Below are positions 50,190 to 59,571 of a stretch of 64,000 nucleotides of DNA, in pieces. How positions within the stretch are numbered: position 1 is the stretch's first letter; each line of letters starts with the position of its first letter. The translations under genes and the position numbers were made by a program. Source of the stretch: Pseudarthrobacter sp. NIBRBAC000502772 (lineage in GTDB: Bacteria; Actinomycetota; Actinomycetes; Actinomycetales; Micrococcaceae); contig NZ_CP041188.1 of the NCBI RefSeq assembly GCF_006517235.1, positions 1,674,001 to 1,738,000 of the forward strand, read 5' to 3'. The notes under the pieces were generated by a model that saw only the letters and a list, made by a program, of their open reading frames with translations, searched no databases and was not told the DNA's origin.

Positions 50190-51141
50190 TGAAGTAGGCC
50201 TCCTGGATGGCCGCGCCCCAGTACGGGCCGTACATCACGGGTTTCGGAGTGTACCCGTAGCTGTTGATGGAGTTCTGGAAGCCGTCGGAGCCGCTGCCGA
50301 TGAACCAGGGGCCGCCTGACGAGCCGCCGGTCATGTCGCAGGGGATTCCTTGCGTGCCGAACTGCGGGTTGGTCGTGTCATTGGTGGCGGTGCCGGTGCA
50401 GATCCAAAGCCGCTCGCCGTTGAAGGGCTTGGCGGCGGGGTAGCCGTAGGCGGTGTACTTCAGGCCGCGGGCTTCATTGAATGCCACGCCTGAGCCGCCG
50501 ACGACATCCTCCAGCAGTGCGCCGTCTTGCCTCGGGTCCATCGCGGCAAAGCCGGTGTCGTAGCTGATGTCTCCACCCACACTCCACTGGGTGGGCGTGA
50601 AGTACTCGCTGGCGCTCCACGCGCCGTAGGGGGCCACCCCGTCCTTGTACTTAGGGACAAAAACGAAGTTGGTGGCGAACTTGCCGGGACCCTCGTTGAG
50701 GCAGTGTCCGGCCGTGGCAACGGTGCTCTTGTTCGACGCCGACACGACGTTTCCGGAGCAGACGTAATTTTGGCCGCCGAGGGTGAAGAACACCTTACCG
50801 ATGTGGGCTACCGGGTCCGCAGGCTGTGCGAGCGAGGGCTTGCCTTTTGTGCCCGTCACCGTGGTTTTGGGTCCCTGCAGCACGTCGGCCGCGCTGGATG
50901 ATTTACCGCGTTCCAGCGCCTTGCTGGCCAGGACGTCGCCGGGAATCGCTGCGCGCATGCGGTCTGATGTCCAGTAGTCTGCCGCACCGGTGCTGTCCGC
51001 CGTTGCGCGGGCTACCGAAGGTACTGCCTTATCGTCCGACGCCGATGGGGCAGCGTGGGCGCCCCCGGCACCAACCAGCGCGATTATGGCAGCTGCCGAA
51101 AGGCTCAGGAAGCTGGCAGCCAGGGAGCTGGTTCGCGTCAT
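50173..51141 (-). CDS. Secreted trypsin-like serine peptidase
   Basis: The protein is 322 residues. A signal peptide (about 1-30) ends AGGAHA. A pro-region with YWTSDRMRAAIP (56-67) precedes the chymotrypsin-fold domain (about 112-320). The triad is H146 in TAGHC, D195 in YDTGF and S275 in GGSSGGPWF. Two cysteine pairs (C128-C147 and C248-C268, inferred) fit disulfides. It should be an extracellular protease whose pro-region is removed on maturation. A 10-bp palindrome (ACAAATTTGT, 51218-51227) lies about 80 bp upstream, in the likely promoter region. Confidence 0.92.
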   Translation of the reverse strand: MTRTSSLAASFLSLSAAAIIALVGAGGAHAAPSASDDKAVPSVARATADSTGAADYWTSDRMRAAIPGDVLASKALERGKSSSAADVLQGPKTTVTGTKGKPSLAQPADPVAHIGKVFFTLGGQNYVCSGNVVSASNKSTVATAGHCLNEGPGKFATNFVFVPKYKDGVAPYGAWSASEYFTPTQWSVGGDISYDTGFAAMDPRQDGALLEDVVGGSGVAFNEARGLKYTAYGYPAAKPFNGERLWICTGTATNDTTNPQFGTQGIPCDMTGGSSGGPWFIGSGSDGFQNSINSYGYTPKPVMYGPYWGAAIQEAYFSAAAA

Positions 51142-51384
51142 TATTGTCCTGTCTAAAACGGGTGTGAGGGGGCCCGGGACGGCCCGCCGCGTGACCCCTC
51201 GAACCTATCGACGTATGACAAATTTGTAAATAGTAGTGACGCCTCGGGTATGGTCCCGGGCAGGCGTTCATGATCGCGCGCTGGTGCGCCGCTCTGGTCA
51301 AAACCGTTGCCGAAGGGTATTTTTCTCCTATACAGTGGCACGTCCGACCTGGGCTCCGGACTCTATGCGAATTGGGGCCCCATC

Positions 51385-51612
51385 GTGATTGCTTTCTGGA
51401 AGTCCGCCAAGAAGTCCGCCGTGCATGGCCGGCACTTTGCAGCCGAAGGGAGCGCCCAGGGTGCTTCGCCGGAAATTGAAGCCTACGCAGCAGGCCTGCA
51501 ATTGCGGGACGTTGATCCCATCCATTCGTTCACGGCGACGGAGGAGCTGCGCCGCCAGGACCCCAAATACGTACAGCTCTGGCCCAGTGACATACCCCAC
51601 AAGAGGCGCTGA
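51385..51612 (+). CDS. Small hypothetical protein
   Basis: From a GTG at 51385, the protein is 75 residues: a lysine-rich start (FWKSAKKSAVHGRHF), an acidic middle (SPEIEAYAAGLQLRDVDPIH), and a conserved-looking end (ATEELRRQDPKYVQLWPSDI). I have the impression that similar short proteins ending RRQDPKYVQ(F/L)WP are widespread in Arthrobacter, but the function is unknown. No membrane or signal segment. An upstream in-frame ATG at 51307 would add 26 residues of unlikely sequence. Confidence 0.68.
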   Translation: MIAFWKSAKKSAVHGRHFAAEGSAQGASPEIEAYAAGLQLRDVDPIHSFTATEELRRQDPKYVQLWPSDIPHKRR

Positions 51613-51653
51613 CTCGATCCGCACCGGCGACGGTGGCTCCCGGCGGTAAAGCG

Positions 51654-51693
51654 CGACGGCGACTGGCCGCCCGGCGCGTGCGCACCGCCGTCG
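51654..51693 (+). terminator. Weak terminator candidate after the small gene
   Basis: CGACGGCG (51654-51661) pairs with CGCCGTCG (51686-51693), then GGCGTTTTCCC. The 24-nt loop is long. Confidence 0.4.
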
Positions 51694-51843
51694 GGCGTTT
51701 TCCCATGCCCCAATCCGCTGTAATGCAGGGCCGTCTGGCCGCCCCAGTACGGTTCAAAGCCGTGTCCTCAGGTAAGTTAGGGGGTGGTGAAATAGAACAA
51801 AATTTCCAAAAAAATCAGCCGACCTCCAGGGAGACGCCCGCGC

Positions 51844-54063
51844 ATGTCCAAGATTATCTATACCCACACCGACGAAGCGCCGATGCTGGCTACTTATTCG
51901 TTCTTGCCGATCATCGAGGCGTTTGCTTCGACCGCAGGTGTGGAGGTGGAGACCCGTGACATTTCGCTCGCAGGCCGCATCATCTCCGTGTTCGGTGACT
52001 ACCTCACCCCGGAACAGCAGATCGGCGACGCCCTTGCTGAACTGGGTGAGCTGGCAAAGAAGCCGGAAGCCAACATCATCAAGCTGCCCAACATCAGCGC
52101 TTCCATCCCGCAGCTGAAGGCCGCCATCGCCGAGCTCCAGGGCCAGGGCTACAACCTGCCGGATTACCCGGACAACCCCTCCTCGGATGAGGAAACGGCC
52201 GTCCGTTCCCGCTACGACAAGATCAAGGGCTCCGCTGTGAACCCGGTCCTGCGTGAAGGCAACTCGGACCGCCGCGCGCCGCTGTCCGTCAAGAACTATG
52301 CCCGACAGAACCCGCACTCCATGGGTGCGTGGTCTGCGGACTCCAAGACCAACGTGGCCACTATGAGCAAGGACGACTTCCGCTCCAACGAGAAGTCCGT
52401 GGTTATCGAGTCCGACGGCACCATCGCCCTCCAGCTGGTCCGCGAAGACGGCTCGGTTAAGGTCCTGAAGAAGGCCTTCCCCGTCCTGGCCGGCGAGGTT
52501 ATCGACGGCACCGTCATGCGCGCCGCCGCGCTGGATGAGTTCCTGGCAGCCCAGGTTGCCCGCGCCAAGGAAGAGGGCGTCCTCTTCTCCGCACACCTGA
52601 AAGCCACCATGATGAAGGTCTCGGACCCCATCATCTTCGGCCACGTGGTGAAGGCCTACTTCTCCGAACTGTTCGAGACCTACGGCAAGCAGCTCACCGC
52701 CGCCGGCCTGAGCCCCAACAACGGCCTTGCCGCCATCCTGAGCGGCCTTGAGGAGCTTCCGGAGGACGTCCGTGCAGGCGTGAAGGCGCTCATCCAGAAG
52801 GGCCTCGACGATGGCCCGGCCCTGGCCATGGTGGACTCTGACAAGGGCATCACCAGCCTCAACGTGCCCTCCGACATCATCGTGGACGCTTCCATGCCCG
52901 CCATGATCCGCTCCTCCGGCCACATGTGGGGCCCGGACGGCCAGGAAGCCGACACCCTGGCGGTCCTCCCGGACAGTTCCTACGCCGGCATCTACCAGGT
53001 TGTTCTGGACGACTGCCGCGCCCACGGCGCCTTCGACCCCACCACCATGGGCACCGTCCCGAACGTAGGCCTGATGGCCCAGGCCGCCGAGGAATACGGC
53101 AGCCACGACAAGACGTTCGAGATCCAGGAAGCCGGCACCATGCAGATCGTGGACGGTTCCGGCGCTGTGCTGATCGAACACAAGGTCGCCCCGGGTGACA
53201 TCTGGCGCGCCTGCCAGGCCAAGGATGCCCCCATCCGCGACTGGGTCAAACTGGCCGTCACCCGCGCCCGCGCCTCCAAGACGCCCGCAGTTTTCTGGCT
53301 GGACGAGACCCGCGCGCACGACCGCAACCTCATTGCCAAGGTCAACGAATACCTCAAGGACCACGACACCGAGGGCCTGCAGATCGAAATCATGTCCCCG
53401 GTGAAGGCAACGGCATTTACGCTCGAGCGCATCCGCAAGGGCGAGGACACTATCTCCGTCTCCGGCAACGTGCTCCGCGACTACCTCACGGACCTGTTCC
53501 CCATCCTTGAACTGGGCACCAGCGCCAAGATGCTTTCAGTTGTTCCGCTGATGAACGGTGGCGGACTCTTCGAAACCGGCGCCGGCGGATCGGCCCCCAA
53601 GCACGTCCAGCAGCTGCTCAAGGAAAACCACCTGCGCTGGGACAGCCTGGGTGAATTCCTGGCTCTGGCCGTCAGCTTCGAGCACCTGGCCACTACCACG
53701 AACAACGCCCGCGCGCAGGTCCTGGCAGACACCCTGGACAAGGCGACGGGGACCTTCCTGCTGGAAAACAAGTCCCCGAGCCGCCGCGCCGGCGAGCTGG
53801 ACAACCGTGGCAGCCACTACTTCCTCGCACGCTACTGGGCCGAGGAACTGGCCAAGCAGACCGAGGACACGGATCTGGCGGCATCCTTCGCGGCTGTGGC
53901 CAAGGAGCTTTCCTCCAACGAGGACACCATCGTCAGCGAACTGGCCGCGGTACAGGGCTCAGCGGTGGACATCGGCGGTTACTACCGTCCGGATGAGGCC
54001 AAGGCCTCGGCCGTGATGCGTCCGTCCGCCACGTTGAACAAGGTCATTGCGACTCTGAACTAA
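51844..54063 (+). CDS. icd: NADP-dependent isocitrate dehydrogenase, monomeric
   Basis: This 739-residue TCA-cycle enzyme converts isocitrate to 2-oxoglutarate and CO2 with NADPH formation. [20 protein letters not shown] is the typical start of the monomeric (IDH-II) type, and [20 protein letters not shown] and [16 protein letters not shown] contacts bind isocitrate. [20 protein letters not shown] is another conserved block. Later [20 protein letters not shown] is a C-terminal signature. The length is as expected. The ATG follows CAGGGAGA. It has its own strong terminator. Confidence 0.97.
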   Translation: MSKIIYTHTDEAPMLATYSFLPIIEAFASTAGVEVETRDISLAGRIISVFGDYLTPEQQIGDALAELGELAKKPEANIIKLPNISASIPQLKAAIAELQGQGYNLPDYPDNPSSDEETAVRSRYDKIKGSAVNPVLREGNSDRRAPLSVKNYARQNPHSMGAWSADSKTNVATMSKDDFRSNEKSVVIESDGTIALQLVREDGSVKVLKKAFPVLAGEVIDGTVMRAAALDEFLAAQVARAKEEGVLFSAHLKATMMKVSDPIIFGHVVKAYFSELFETYGKQLTAAGLSPNNGLAAILSGLEELPEDVRAGVKALIQKGLDDGPALAMVDSDKGITSLNVPSDIIVDASMPAMIRSSGHMWGPDGQEADTLAVLPDSSYAGIYQVVLDDCRAHGAFDPTTMGTVPNVGLMAQAAEEYGSHDKTFEIQEAGTMQIVDGSGAVLIEHKVAPGDIWRACQAKDAPIRDWVKLAVTRARASKTPAVFWLDETRAHDRNLIAKVNEYLKDHDTEGLQIEIMSPVKATAFTLERIRKGEDTISVSGNVLRDYLTDLFPILELGTSAKMLSVVPLMNGGGLFETGAGGSAPKHVQQLLKENHLRWDSLGEFLALAVSFEHLATTTNNARAQVLADTLDKATGTFLLENKSPSRRAGELDNRGSHYFLARYWAEELAKQTEDTDLAASFAAVAKELSSNEDTIVSELAAVQGSAVDIGGYYRPDEAKASAVMRPSATLNKVIATLN

Positions 54064-54076
54064 GCGGAACCGAACC

Positions 54077-54116
54077 AAAGAGGCGGCGCCCCGGGAAACC
54101 GGGGCGCCGCCTCTTT
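54077..54116 (+). terminator. Terminator of icd
   Basis: AAAGAGGCGGCGCCCCGG (54077-54094) pairs with CCGGGGCGCCGCCTCTTT (54099-54116) over a GAAA loop, a perfect 18-bp stem, 13 bp after the stop and followed by TGTC. Confidence 0.95.
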
Positions 54117-54195
54117 TGTCTAGTCGACTTCGTCTAGCCGATGGGACCGGATGAAGCGCAGGTGGGTTAATACGTGATGTGCCGTCCACCCGCAC

Positions 54196-54681
54196 TCAGT
54201 CGCCGTCCTTGCCTTTGCCTCTATTTCCCTTGTCGTCTGAGGGCGCGGGAGCTACCGGCGCGGTGGCTCCTTTTTGGGCCGCATCGGCGTCCGCCTGCCT
54301 TTGCGCTGCGGCCGCGTCCTCTGCGACCTTCGCTGCTGCTGCGTCGGCTAGGGCCTTGGCCGCCGTCAGGTCTGCCCGGACAGCAGTGGCGGCCGTCGTG
54401 ATGCTGCGCCGGCGTTCCTCGGAAACCTGCCCGGTCCGCGCAGCGGACGCGAGGTCGGCCTCGAGGCTATCCAAAGCTGCCAATCCGCCAGCGGGGTCAT
54501 TAGTCGCTGAGGCCTGGGTGACGCCGAGGACTCGTGCCTGGAGTTGGCGGGCGGCATCACGTTGAAGGCCGGCCTCAGCCGGACCGCACGCTGCCAGTGA
54601 ACCGGCGAGCAGAAATGCTGCTGCAGCTGTCAGGCATTTGGCAGTGGCCGAACGCCCGCGGTGCTTCGGTGCAGGGCTCAT
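54196..54681 (-). CDS. Alanine-rich lipoprotein coupled to a Ser/Thr kinase gene
   Basis: The protein is 161 residues. An N-terminal lipoprotein signal (TAAAAFLLAGSLAACG) puts lipidation at cysteine 32. The mature part is a helical, alanine/aspartate-rich chain (AARQLQARVLGVTQASATND; AAKVAEDAAAAQRQADADAA) likely to form a coiled coil, then a charged tail (DDKGNRGKGKDGD). The family is unknown. The ATG overlaps the kinase stop by 4 bp, so it may act with the kinase at the membrane. Confidence 0.75.
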   Translation of the reverse strand: MSPAPKHRGRSATAKCLTAAAAFLLAGSLAACGPAEAGLQRDAARQLQARVLGVTQASATNDPAGGLAALDSLEADLASAARTGQVSEERRRSITTAATAVRADLTAAKALADAAAAKVAEDAAAAQRQADADAAQKGATAPVAPAPSDDKGNRGKGKDGD

Positions 54682-55892
54682 GGTTCCACGCTCTCCTGAA
54701 GTTCCTTGAGGTGGTCGCCCAGGGTGCCGGTGACGGCGGGGTAAGGAACGACGTCGGGCGTTGGCTGAGGTGCCAGGCCCAAGGTCAGCGCCGCCGCGGC
54801 TGCTCCAGCGGCGAGCACGCCCAGTGCGGTGACCGTCCAGAACCGCCTTCCGGCGTGGCGGAGACGAGACAAGCTCGGAACCCAGCCCCGCGCGTCAGGA
54901 CCGCGGGTGATGTCCAGCTGGCCCTTGCTGGATCGGACTACAGGCAGATCTGATTCCGCGGTGATGGCGATGGACGGCGGCCTGAACGGCATGGCCGGGA
55001 GTACGCGGGTTGTCTCCGTCGCGAGCTCGCCCGGTGCGGACACGGGTGACACCAGGGCCTGACGCAGAACGGATTCAACATCGGACGCGACGGGACGTTC
55101 CAGCGGTTCGATGGCAGTCATTGAACGGATCAGATCAGCCCACTCCGCCGGAAGGTCAGCGGGGATCTCGGGTGCCCGGTGCAACCTGGCCACTGCGGAT
55201 TCCACGGCGCTGCCCGGGAACTCAACGGTTTGCTTGATGCATTCCAGCAGTACCAGACCCAGCGAGTAGATATCCGTGGCGGGCGACAGGGGAGAACCCA
55301 TGGCCTGCTCCGGACTGAGATATGCGGCCGTCCCCACCATGGTTCCCGTGGCGGTCAGCCGTGCTGAATCCGCCATCCTGGCGATGCCAAAATCCGTGAG
55401 TTTGGGTCGTAAAGGTTCGCCCGGACGGATTTGGACGAGCAGGATGTTCCCGGGCTTGATGTCGCGGTGGATGATGCCCAGGCTGTGCACGTAGGCCAGC
55501 GCGTCAGCTACGCCTGCCCCGATGACTGCAAGCTCGTCCAAGGGAACTGCACTGTGCCTGATCCGGCTGCGGAGGTCCTGGCCCTCCACGAGCTCCATGG
55601 TCAGGAACGGCCGAGGTTGGTCCAGGACACGGGTATCGATGCCTGCATCGAACAGCGTGACCAAGCTGGGATGGTTGAGCGTTGCCAGCAGTTGGATTTC
55701 GGCTTCCTGGCGTCTGAGCTCATTGGCATCCGGTGCTTGTGGGGCAAAGAGCTTCAGGGCGACATCCCTGCCCAGGTTTTCGTCCCGGGCGCGGTAGACG
55801 GATGACATGCCGCCGCGGCCGATTATGTCTGCCAGCCGATAGCGTCCGCCGAGCATTTCATTCTTAATTGAGCTAGGCGAATCCGCCACCAT
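54678..55892 (-). CDS. Transmembrane Ser/Thr protein kinase, PknB-like without PASTA
   Basis: The protein is 404 residues from MVADSPSSIKNEM behind GGGAGGAACTG; the longer frame to 55955 lacks a ribosome site. The kinase domain (about 17-275) has RYRLADIIGRGGMSSVYRAR, ALKLFAPQ (ATP lysine), IIHRDIKPGNILLVQ (catalytic loop) and DFGIARM. One membrane helix (FWTVTALGVLAAGAAAAALT) is near 345-370. The short outside part, about 40 residues, has no PASTA repeat. It overlaps the downstream lipoprotein gene by 4 bp (ATGA). Confidence 0.92.
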   Translation of the reverse strand: MVADSPSSIKNEMLGGRYRLADIIGRGGMSSVYRARDENLGRDVALKLFAPQAPDANELRRQEAEIQLLATLNHPSLVTLFDAGIDTRVLDQPRPFLTMELVEGQDLRSRIRHSAVPLDELAVIGAGVADALAYVHSLGIIHRDIKPGNILLVQIRPGEPLRPKLTDFGIARMADSARLTATGTMVGTAAYLSPEQAMGSPLSPATDIYSLGLVLLECIKQTVEFPGSAVESAVARLHRAPEIPADLPAEWADLIRSMTAIEPLERPVASDVESVLRQALVSPVSAPGELATETTRVLPAMPFRPPSIAITAESDLPVVRSSKGQLDITRGPDARGWVPSLSRLRHAGRRFWTVTALGVLAAGAAAAALTLGLAPQPTPDVVPYPAVTGTLGDHLKELQESVEP

Positions 55893-56159
55893 GACCAGTT
55901 CCTCCCGGTGCGCTGCGGCACTATTCCTGCTCAATAATACCGGCCGGTAGGGCATCCTTTGAGCCGTCTGCCGGCACGCCGGTGGCCCGGCTAAGAAGTG
56001 ATTGGGACTTTCTCAGCCGGACCTCCGGTCACAAGGACAAGTGCTGGTAGTTGAGCTCTCTGGTGGCCACCTCCTATCGGAAAGTTGGCTAGGCCGCGAA
56101 CGGCGGAGCCGGTGCGTTGACGGGTCTTAGCCGTCGCAGTCCGTTGACTGCGGAGTCCG

Positions 56160-57284
56160 CTAGGCCTTCCGGCGCCGCTTGAGCATCAGCAGTCCGGCAA
56201 ACAGCAGGATGACGGCCAGAGGGATCAGTGATGCATCCATACCCGTCTTGGCCAGGGTGGCGGCGCCGCCCTGGCCTGAGGTGTTGCCCATGGTGTTTGC
56301 TGCGGAAGATACCGAACCGGTGGCGGTGCCGGCGGGAATAACAGTGATACCGGTCGTGCCACCGCCCGTGGTGCCGGTCGTTCCGGTTCCCGGATCGGTG
56401 GTGCCGGTGGTTCCGGTTCCCGGGTTCGTGGTGTCAGTGCTACCTGTGGTGCCGGTGCCCGGGTCCGTGGTGCCGGTAGTTCCGGTACCCGGGTCCGTTG
56501 TGTCCGTGTCACCCGTCGTGCCGGTTCCCGGGTCCGTGGTGTCCGTACCGGGCATGTCCGTACCAGGGGTTTCAGTACCTGGGGTTCCACAGCCATCGCC
56601 GCCGCCGATGATGACGCATGCATCAATAACAACATTCGCGCCGTCAAGAACGCCGGACGTGCCCAGGCCGAGGTTGATATCGGCCGCTGCGGCGACGGCG
56701 GTGGTGGTGTCGTTGGTGCCGTTGCCGTTGGTGTTGCCCAGGAGGTTGTCTCCGAGGTTGACGTCTACGACTGCGGCGACGCCAGCGGTGGTGCCACTGT
56801 CGTTTGTATCGCCGAGGATGCCATTACCGAGGCCGAGGGTGATGTCGGCTGCTGCCGCAACGTCGGCGGTGGTTCCGTCGCCGGTGGTGCCGTCGAGGAC
56901 GTTGTTTCCGAGGCCGAGGTTGATGTCGGCTGCTGCGGCAACGTCGGTGGTGGTTCCGCTTCCGTCGGTGCCGGTCACGGTGCCGCTGCCCAGCCCGATC
57001 GCGAGGTCGGCTGCAACGTCAGCCGTGGTTCCGCTCCCGTCGGTGCCGCCAAGGCCGAGGTTGACGTCGACCACAGCGGCGACGTCAGCAGTGTCCGACT
57101 GCGTTGAGCCACCCAGCAGGCCCAACGACGTCGTATCTGCGGACGTCGCCGCTGAGACCAGTGCGGAGGCCGTGAGGTCCGGTCCGCTGGTTGTGTCGGC
57201 GGCGCTGGCCGCGGTGGCGCCGAAGGCTAGTAGCCCACCGGCAAAGAGGGTGCTAAGCAGCCCCCTACGAAGGTTGCAATTCAT
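56160..57284 (-). CDS. Surface-anchored repeat protein with LAKTG sortase signal
   Basis: The protein is 374 residues. A signal peptide (about 1-28) ends ATAASAADT. Residues about 67-210 hold six copies of a variable ADVAAAADINLGLG-type unit separated by GTTDGSGTT-like spacers. A cysteine-containing stretch (VVIDACVIIGGGDGCG) then leads to a Thr/Pro/Gly linker made of repeated DPGTGTTG units. The end is the sortase signal LAKTG (344-348), a membrane helix and a basic tail (RRRKA). The LAXTG type is recognised by class E sortases in Actinobacteria. The gene lies downstream of the SFDPGSSPD paralogue 2. No catalytic motif. Confidence 0.84.
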   Translation of the reverse strand: MNCNLRRGLLSTLFAGGLLAFGATAASAADTTSGPDLTASALVSAATSADTTSLGLLGGSTQSDTADVAAVVDVNLGLGGTDGSGTTADVAADLAIGLGSGTVTGTDGSGTTTDVAAAADINLGLGNNVLDGTTGDGTTADVAAAADITLGLGNGILGDTNDSGTTAGVAAVVDVNLGDNLLGNTNGNGTNDTTTAVAAAADINLGLGTSGVLDGANVVIDACVIIGGGDGCGTPGTETPGTDMPGTDTTDPGTGTTGDTDTTDPGTGTTGTTDPGTGTTGSTDTTNPGTGTTGTTDPGTGTTGTTGGGTTGITVIPAGTATGSVSSAANTMGNTSGQGGAATLAKTGMDASLIPLAVILLFAGLLMLKRRRKA

Positions 57285-57312
57285 GGTGTTGTCTCCTGAA
57301 GAGTTGATTTGG

Positions 57313-57359
57313 GGCGCTGTTCAGCGCCTTGAGGCCGTGTTCTGCCCATGAAAGGGCAG
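57313..57359 (-). promoter_or_regulatory. Two small hairpins between the SFDPGSSPD gene and the surface-protein gene
   Basis: GGCGCTG (57313-57319) pairs with CAGCGCC (57322-57328), and CTGCCC (57342-57347) pairs with GGGCAG (57354-57359). The second lies 10 bp after the stop at 57370 and recalls the hairpin after the paralogue at 42289. They could modulate the surface gene by attenuation. Confidence 0.55.
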
Positions 57360-57369
57360 GGGGGCTCAA

Positions 57370-58290
57370 CTAGTCAGGAGAGGAACCGGGGTCGAATGAC
57401 ACCGGCGAGGGGACATGCTGAGGTGATCCGCTGACGGGGAAGGCTCCCGAAAGCGGCAGGTTGAAACCGAACTCGTCCAGCCAGGCAGCAGAGCCTGAGA
57501 CGCCGGAGGGCGAAGCGCCGCTCCCCACACCCGAAGCAGGTCCTGCCGGAGCTGGAGCCTGAGGCATGGACGGATCGACTGTCCACGTATTTCCGGGCGC
57601 AAGCGGGAGCGTTCGTGCGCTGGTCTTGGCCAGCGCGGACGACGCGCCAGTGGCGGCCCGAAAGTGGTCTGCAGCGTTGGTGGAGCGGCCCGGCGCATCA
57701 TCGGCGCTGTGTTCAGCACCTGCAGTTGGTCCCGCGGCGGCATCCGCAATGGTGGAGGCCTCACCGGCGACGGCAATCCCGTCAACGATCAGGTCGGGCA
57801 GCGTGACCGGCACGGCCGCCACGGTTGCATCCACCAGATCGACCACGGGCTGCAGCACGGGTTCAAGAACGGGGACCGCTTCAGCGAGTGGCGGAGCGAC
57901 GGTCTCGATCAGGTCATCGGCAGCCGTATCGACCACTCCGGCAACCGGGACGGCCACGGAAGTGACGGTGCCAGCCGGAACCACGCTGTTCACTACGGGT
58001 AGTGGGGCTATCAGGTGGTCAGCCGTGCCTGCCACCCTGCCTACTACGGGCTGCAGCAGTCCGGCAGGGGAAGGAGCAGGGGACGCGGCCTCAGGAATCG
58101 GAGTTTCAGCACCGGACAATGGGGCCGTAAGGGACGAAACAGATGACGCTACGCCACCCAGAACGGATCCTGAATCTCCCGAAGAGTCTGCTGTCGCGGC
58201 TGAAGCGGAAAGCGTCAGCCAAGTGGCGGTCACCGCACCTGCGAGGAGAAGTGGCCGGAGCGCACGCCACGGCGAACGGAATTTAGCCAT
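57370..58290 (-). CDS. Secreted alanine/valine-rich protein ending SFDPGSSPD, paralogue 2
   Basis: From MAKFRSPWRAL behind GGGGGTGG, the protein is 306 residues. The signal peptide (about 1-35) is LRPLLLAGAVTATWLTLSAS. The mature part is rich in alanine, valine and proline (AGTVTSVAVPVAGVVDTAAD; VLQPVVDLVDATVAAVPVTL). The end SFDPGSSPD is identical to the protein at 42289-43197, and both have the same signal-peptide-plus-low-complexity layout. An internal LAKTS is not a sortase signal: no helix follows. It lies directly upstream of the LAKTG surface protein, 85 bp apart on the same strand. Confidence 0.72.
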   Translation of the reverse strand: MAKFRSPWRALRPLLLAGAVTATWLTLSASAATADSSGDSGSVLGGVASSVSSLTAPLSGAETPIPEAASPAPSPAGLLQPVVGRVAGTADHLIAPLPVVNSVVPAGTVTSVAVPVAGVVDTAADDLIETVAPPLAEAVPVLEPVLQPVVDLVDATVAAVPVTLPDLIVDGIAVAGEASTIADAAAGPTAGAEHSADDAPGRSTNAADHFRAATGASSALAKTSARTLPLAPGNTWTVDPSMPQAPAPAGPASGVGSGASPSGVSGSAAWLDEFGFNLPLSGAFPVSGSPQHVPSPVSFDPGSSPD

Positions 58291-58466
58291 GCGTACCACC
58301 CCCAGCATCGTTGAGACCTACGATTTCATCAGCGTAGGACTCGCGCGTACAGGAAGTCTAGGGAAACTGAAAATAAATCCAGCAAGCTTACTAATTTGTC
58401 ACCCAGTCATCGATAACCGAAAGATGACAGTTAAGCCTGTTTACAAAAATGTCATAGCCCAATAGG

Positions 58467-59537
58467 TTAGTGGGCATCGTTCGGGTAGCTGACGCCCAGC
58501 TGCCCGCGCACTCCGTCAAAGAGCCGCATGGTATTGATGGAATCCTCCAGCGGCATGACCGGGCTCTCGGCCAGGCCCTGTTGGATGCAGCGTGTCACCT
58601 CGCGCAGTTCGTAGGTATAGCCGATGCCGACGACGTCGAACGCCTCCGTGCGCAGGCCCTCGCGCCCGATGCCGATCACTAACTCCCGCGGATTGTTGAT
58701 GGAACCGACACTTTGGAGGTAGCCCAGGCTGCCGGCCACGGTGGCAGTCCGCGGACCGTACGCCAGGAGCGAGGACGTCAACTGGGCCTGGGCACCATGG
58801 TTGTAGCCGAGCGTCAGCGCATTCTGGGCGTCCACGCCGTCGTCATTAATGAAGCCGGTGGCACTGACGGTCTGCGGGAACCCCAGCGTTCCCACTGCCC
58901 ACAGCAGGGGGTAGACCGAGATGTCCAGGAGGGCGCCGCCACCGTCCTGCCTGGCCCACAACCTGGACGTCGGGGAATAGGGCGCGGGAAAACCAAGGTC
59001 AGCAGTCACCCAGTGCACGTCCCCGAGCTCCCCGGACGCGGCAATCTCGAACGCCCGCTGCATGCCCGGGAGGAAGCGGGACCACACTGCCTCCATGAGG
59101 AAGAGCTTCCGCTCCCGGGCAAGCGCGACGAGCTCGCTCGCTTCCCTGCCGTTGATGGTGAACGCCTTTTCGCACAGGACGTGCTTGCCCGCATTGAGCG
59201 CAGCGAGCACAATCTCGTGGTGCTGGGCGTGCGGCGTGGCGACATAAACGACGTCCACCGAGTCATCGGTGAGCAGGCGCTGGTAGCCCGGCACGCCGTC
59301 GTCGTCCCCGTAGGCCTTGGTGAAACCGTAGTCCGCCGCGAAACTCTCCGCGGTGCCCTGTGAGCGGGAACTGACGGCGTAGAGCTCCGCGTCGGGAAGT
59401 AGTGCCAGGTCCTGCGACACTGACCGCGCGATCCCGCCGGTGGCTATGACGCCCCACCGCAGGCGTTTTCCGGTGGCGGACCGGGGATCCGGATCGGACT
59501 GGCTGGACAGCCACGGTGTGGCAATGGGCGCACTCAT
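58467..59537 (-). CDS. Gfo/Idh/MocA family oxidoreductase
   Basis: From MSAPIATPWLSSQ (ATG 59537 with a correctly spaced GAGAGGA; the ATG 9 bp further out overlaps that site), the protein is 356 residues. The N-terminal Rossmann domain has LRWGVIATGGIARSVSQDLA, then VDVVYVATPHAQHHEIVLAA and KHVLCEKAFTINGREASELV (conserved EK/P block; here EKA rather than EKP). The C-terminal half is the mixed-sheet substrate domain. Such enzymes oxidise or reduce sugars or inositols with NAD(P). The substrate is unknown. The gene is next to a MacB-type exporter but is probably independent. Confidence 0.9.
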   Translation of the reverse strand: MSAPIATPWLSSQSDPDPRSATGKRLRWGVIATGGIARSVSQDLALLPDAELYAVSSRSQGTAESFAADYGFTKAYGDDDGVPGYQRLLTDDSVDVVYVATPHAQHHEIVLAALNAGKHVLCEKAFTINGREASELVALARERKLFLMEAVWSRFLPGMQRAFEIAASGELGDVHWVTADLGFPAPYSPTSRLWARQDGGGALLDISVYPLLWAVGTLGFPQTVSATGFINDDGVDAQNALTLGYNHGAQAQLTSSLLAYGPRTATVAGSLGYLQSVGSINNPRELVIGIGREGLRTEAFDVVGIGYTYELREVTRCIQQGLAESPVMPLEDSINTMRLFDGVRGQLGVSYPNDAH

Positions 59538-59571
59538 GGTGCCCATCCTCTCATTCAGACCAGTGCGGGCG

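Noticed and set aside
57370..58290. LAKTS inside the SFDPGSSPD protein as a sortase signal
   Set aside because: The motif is not LAxTG, and no hydrophobic helix or basic tail follows.
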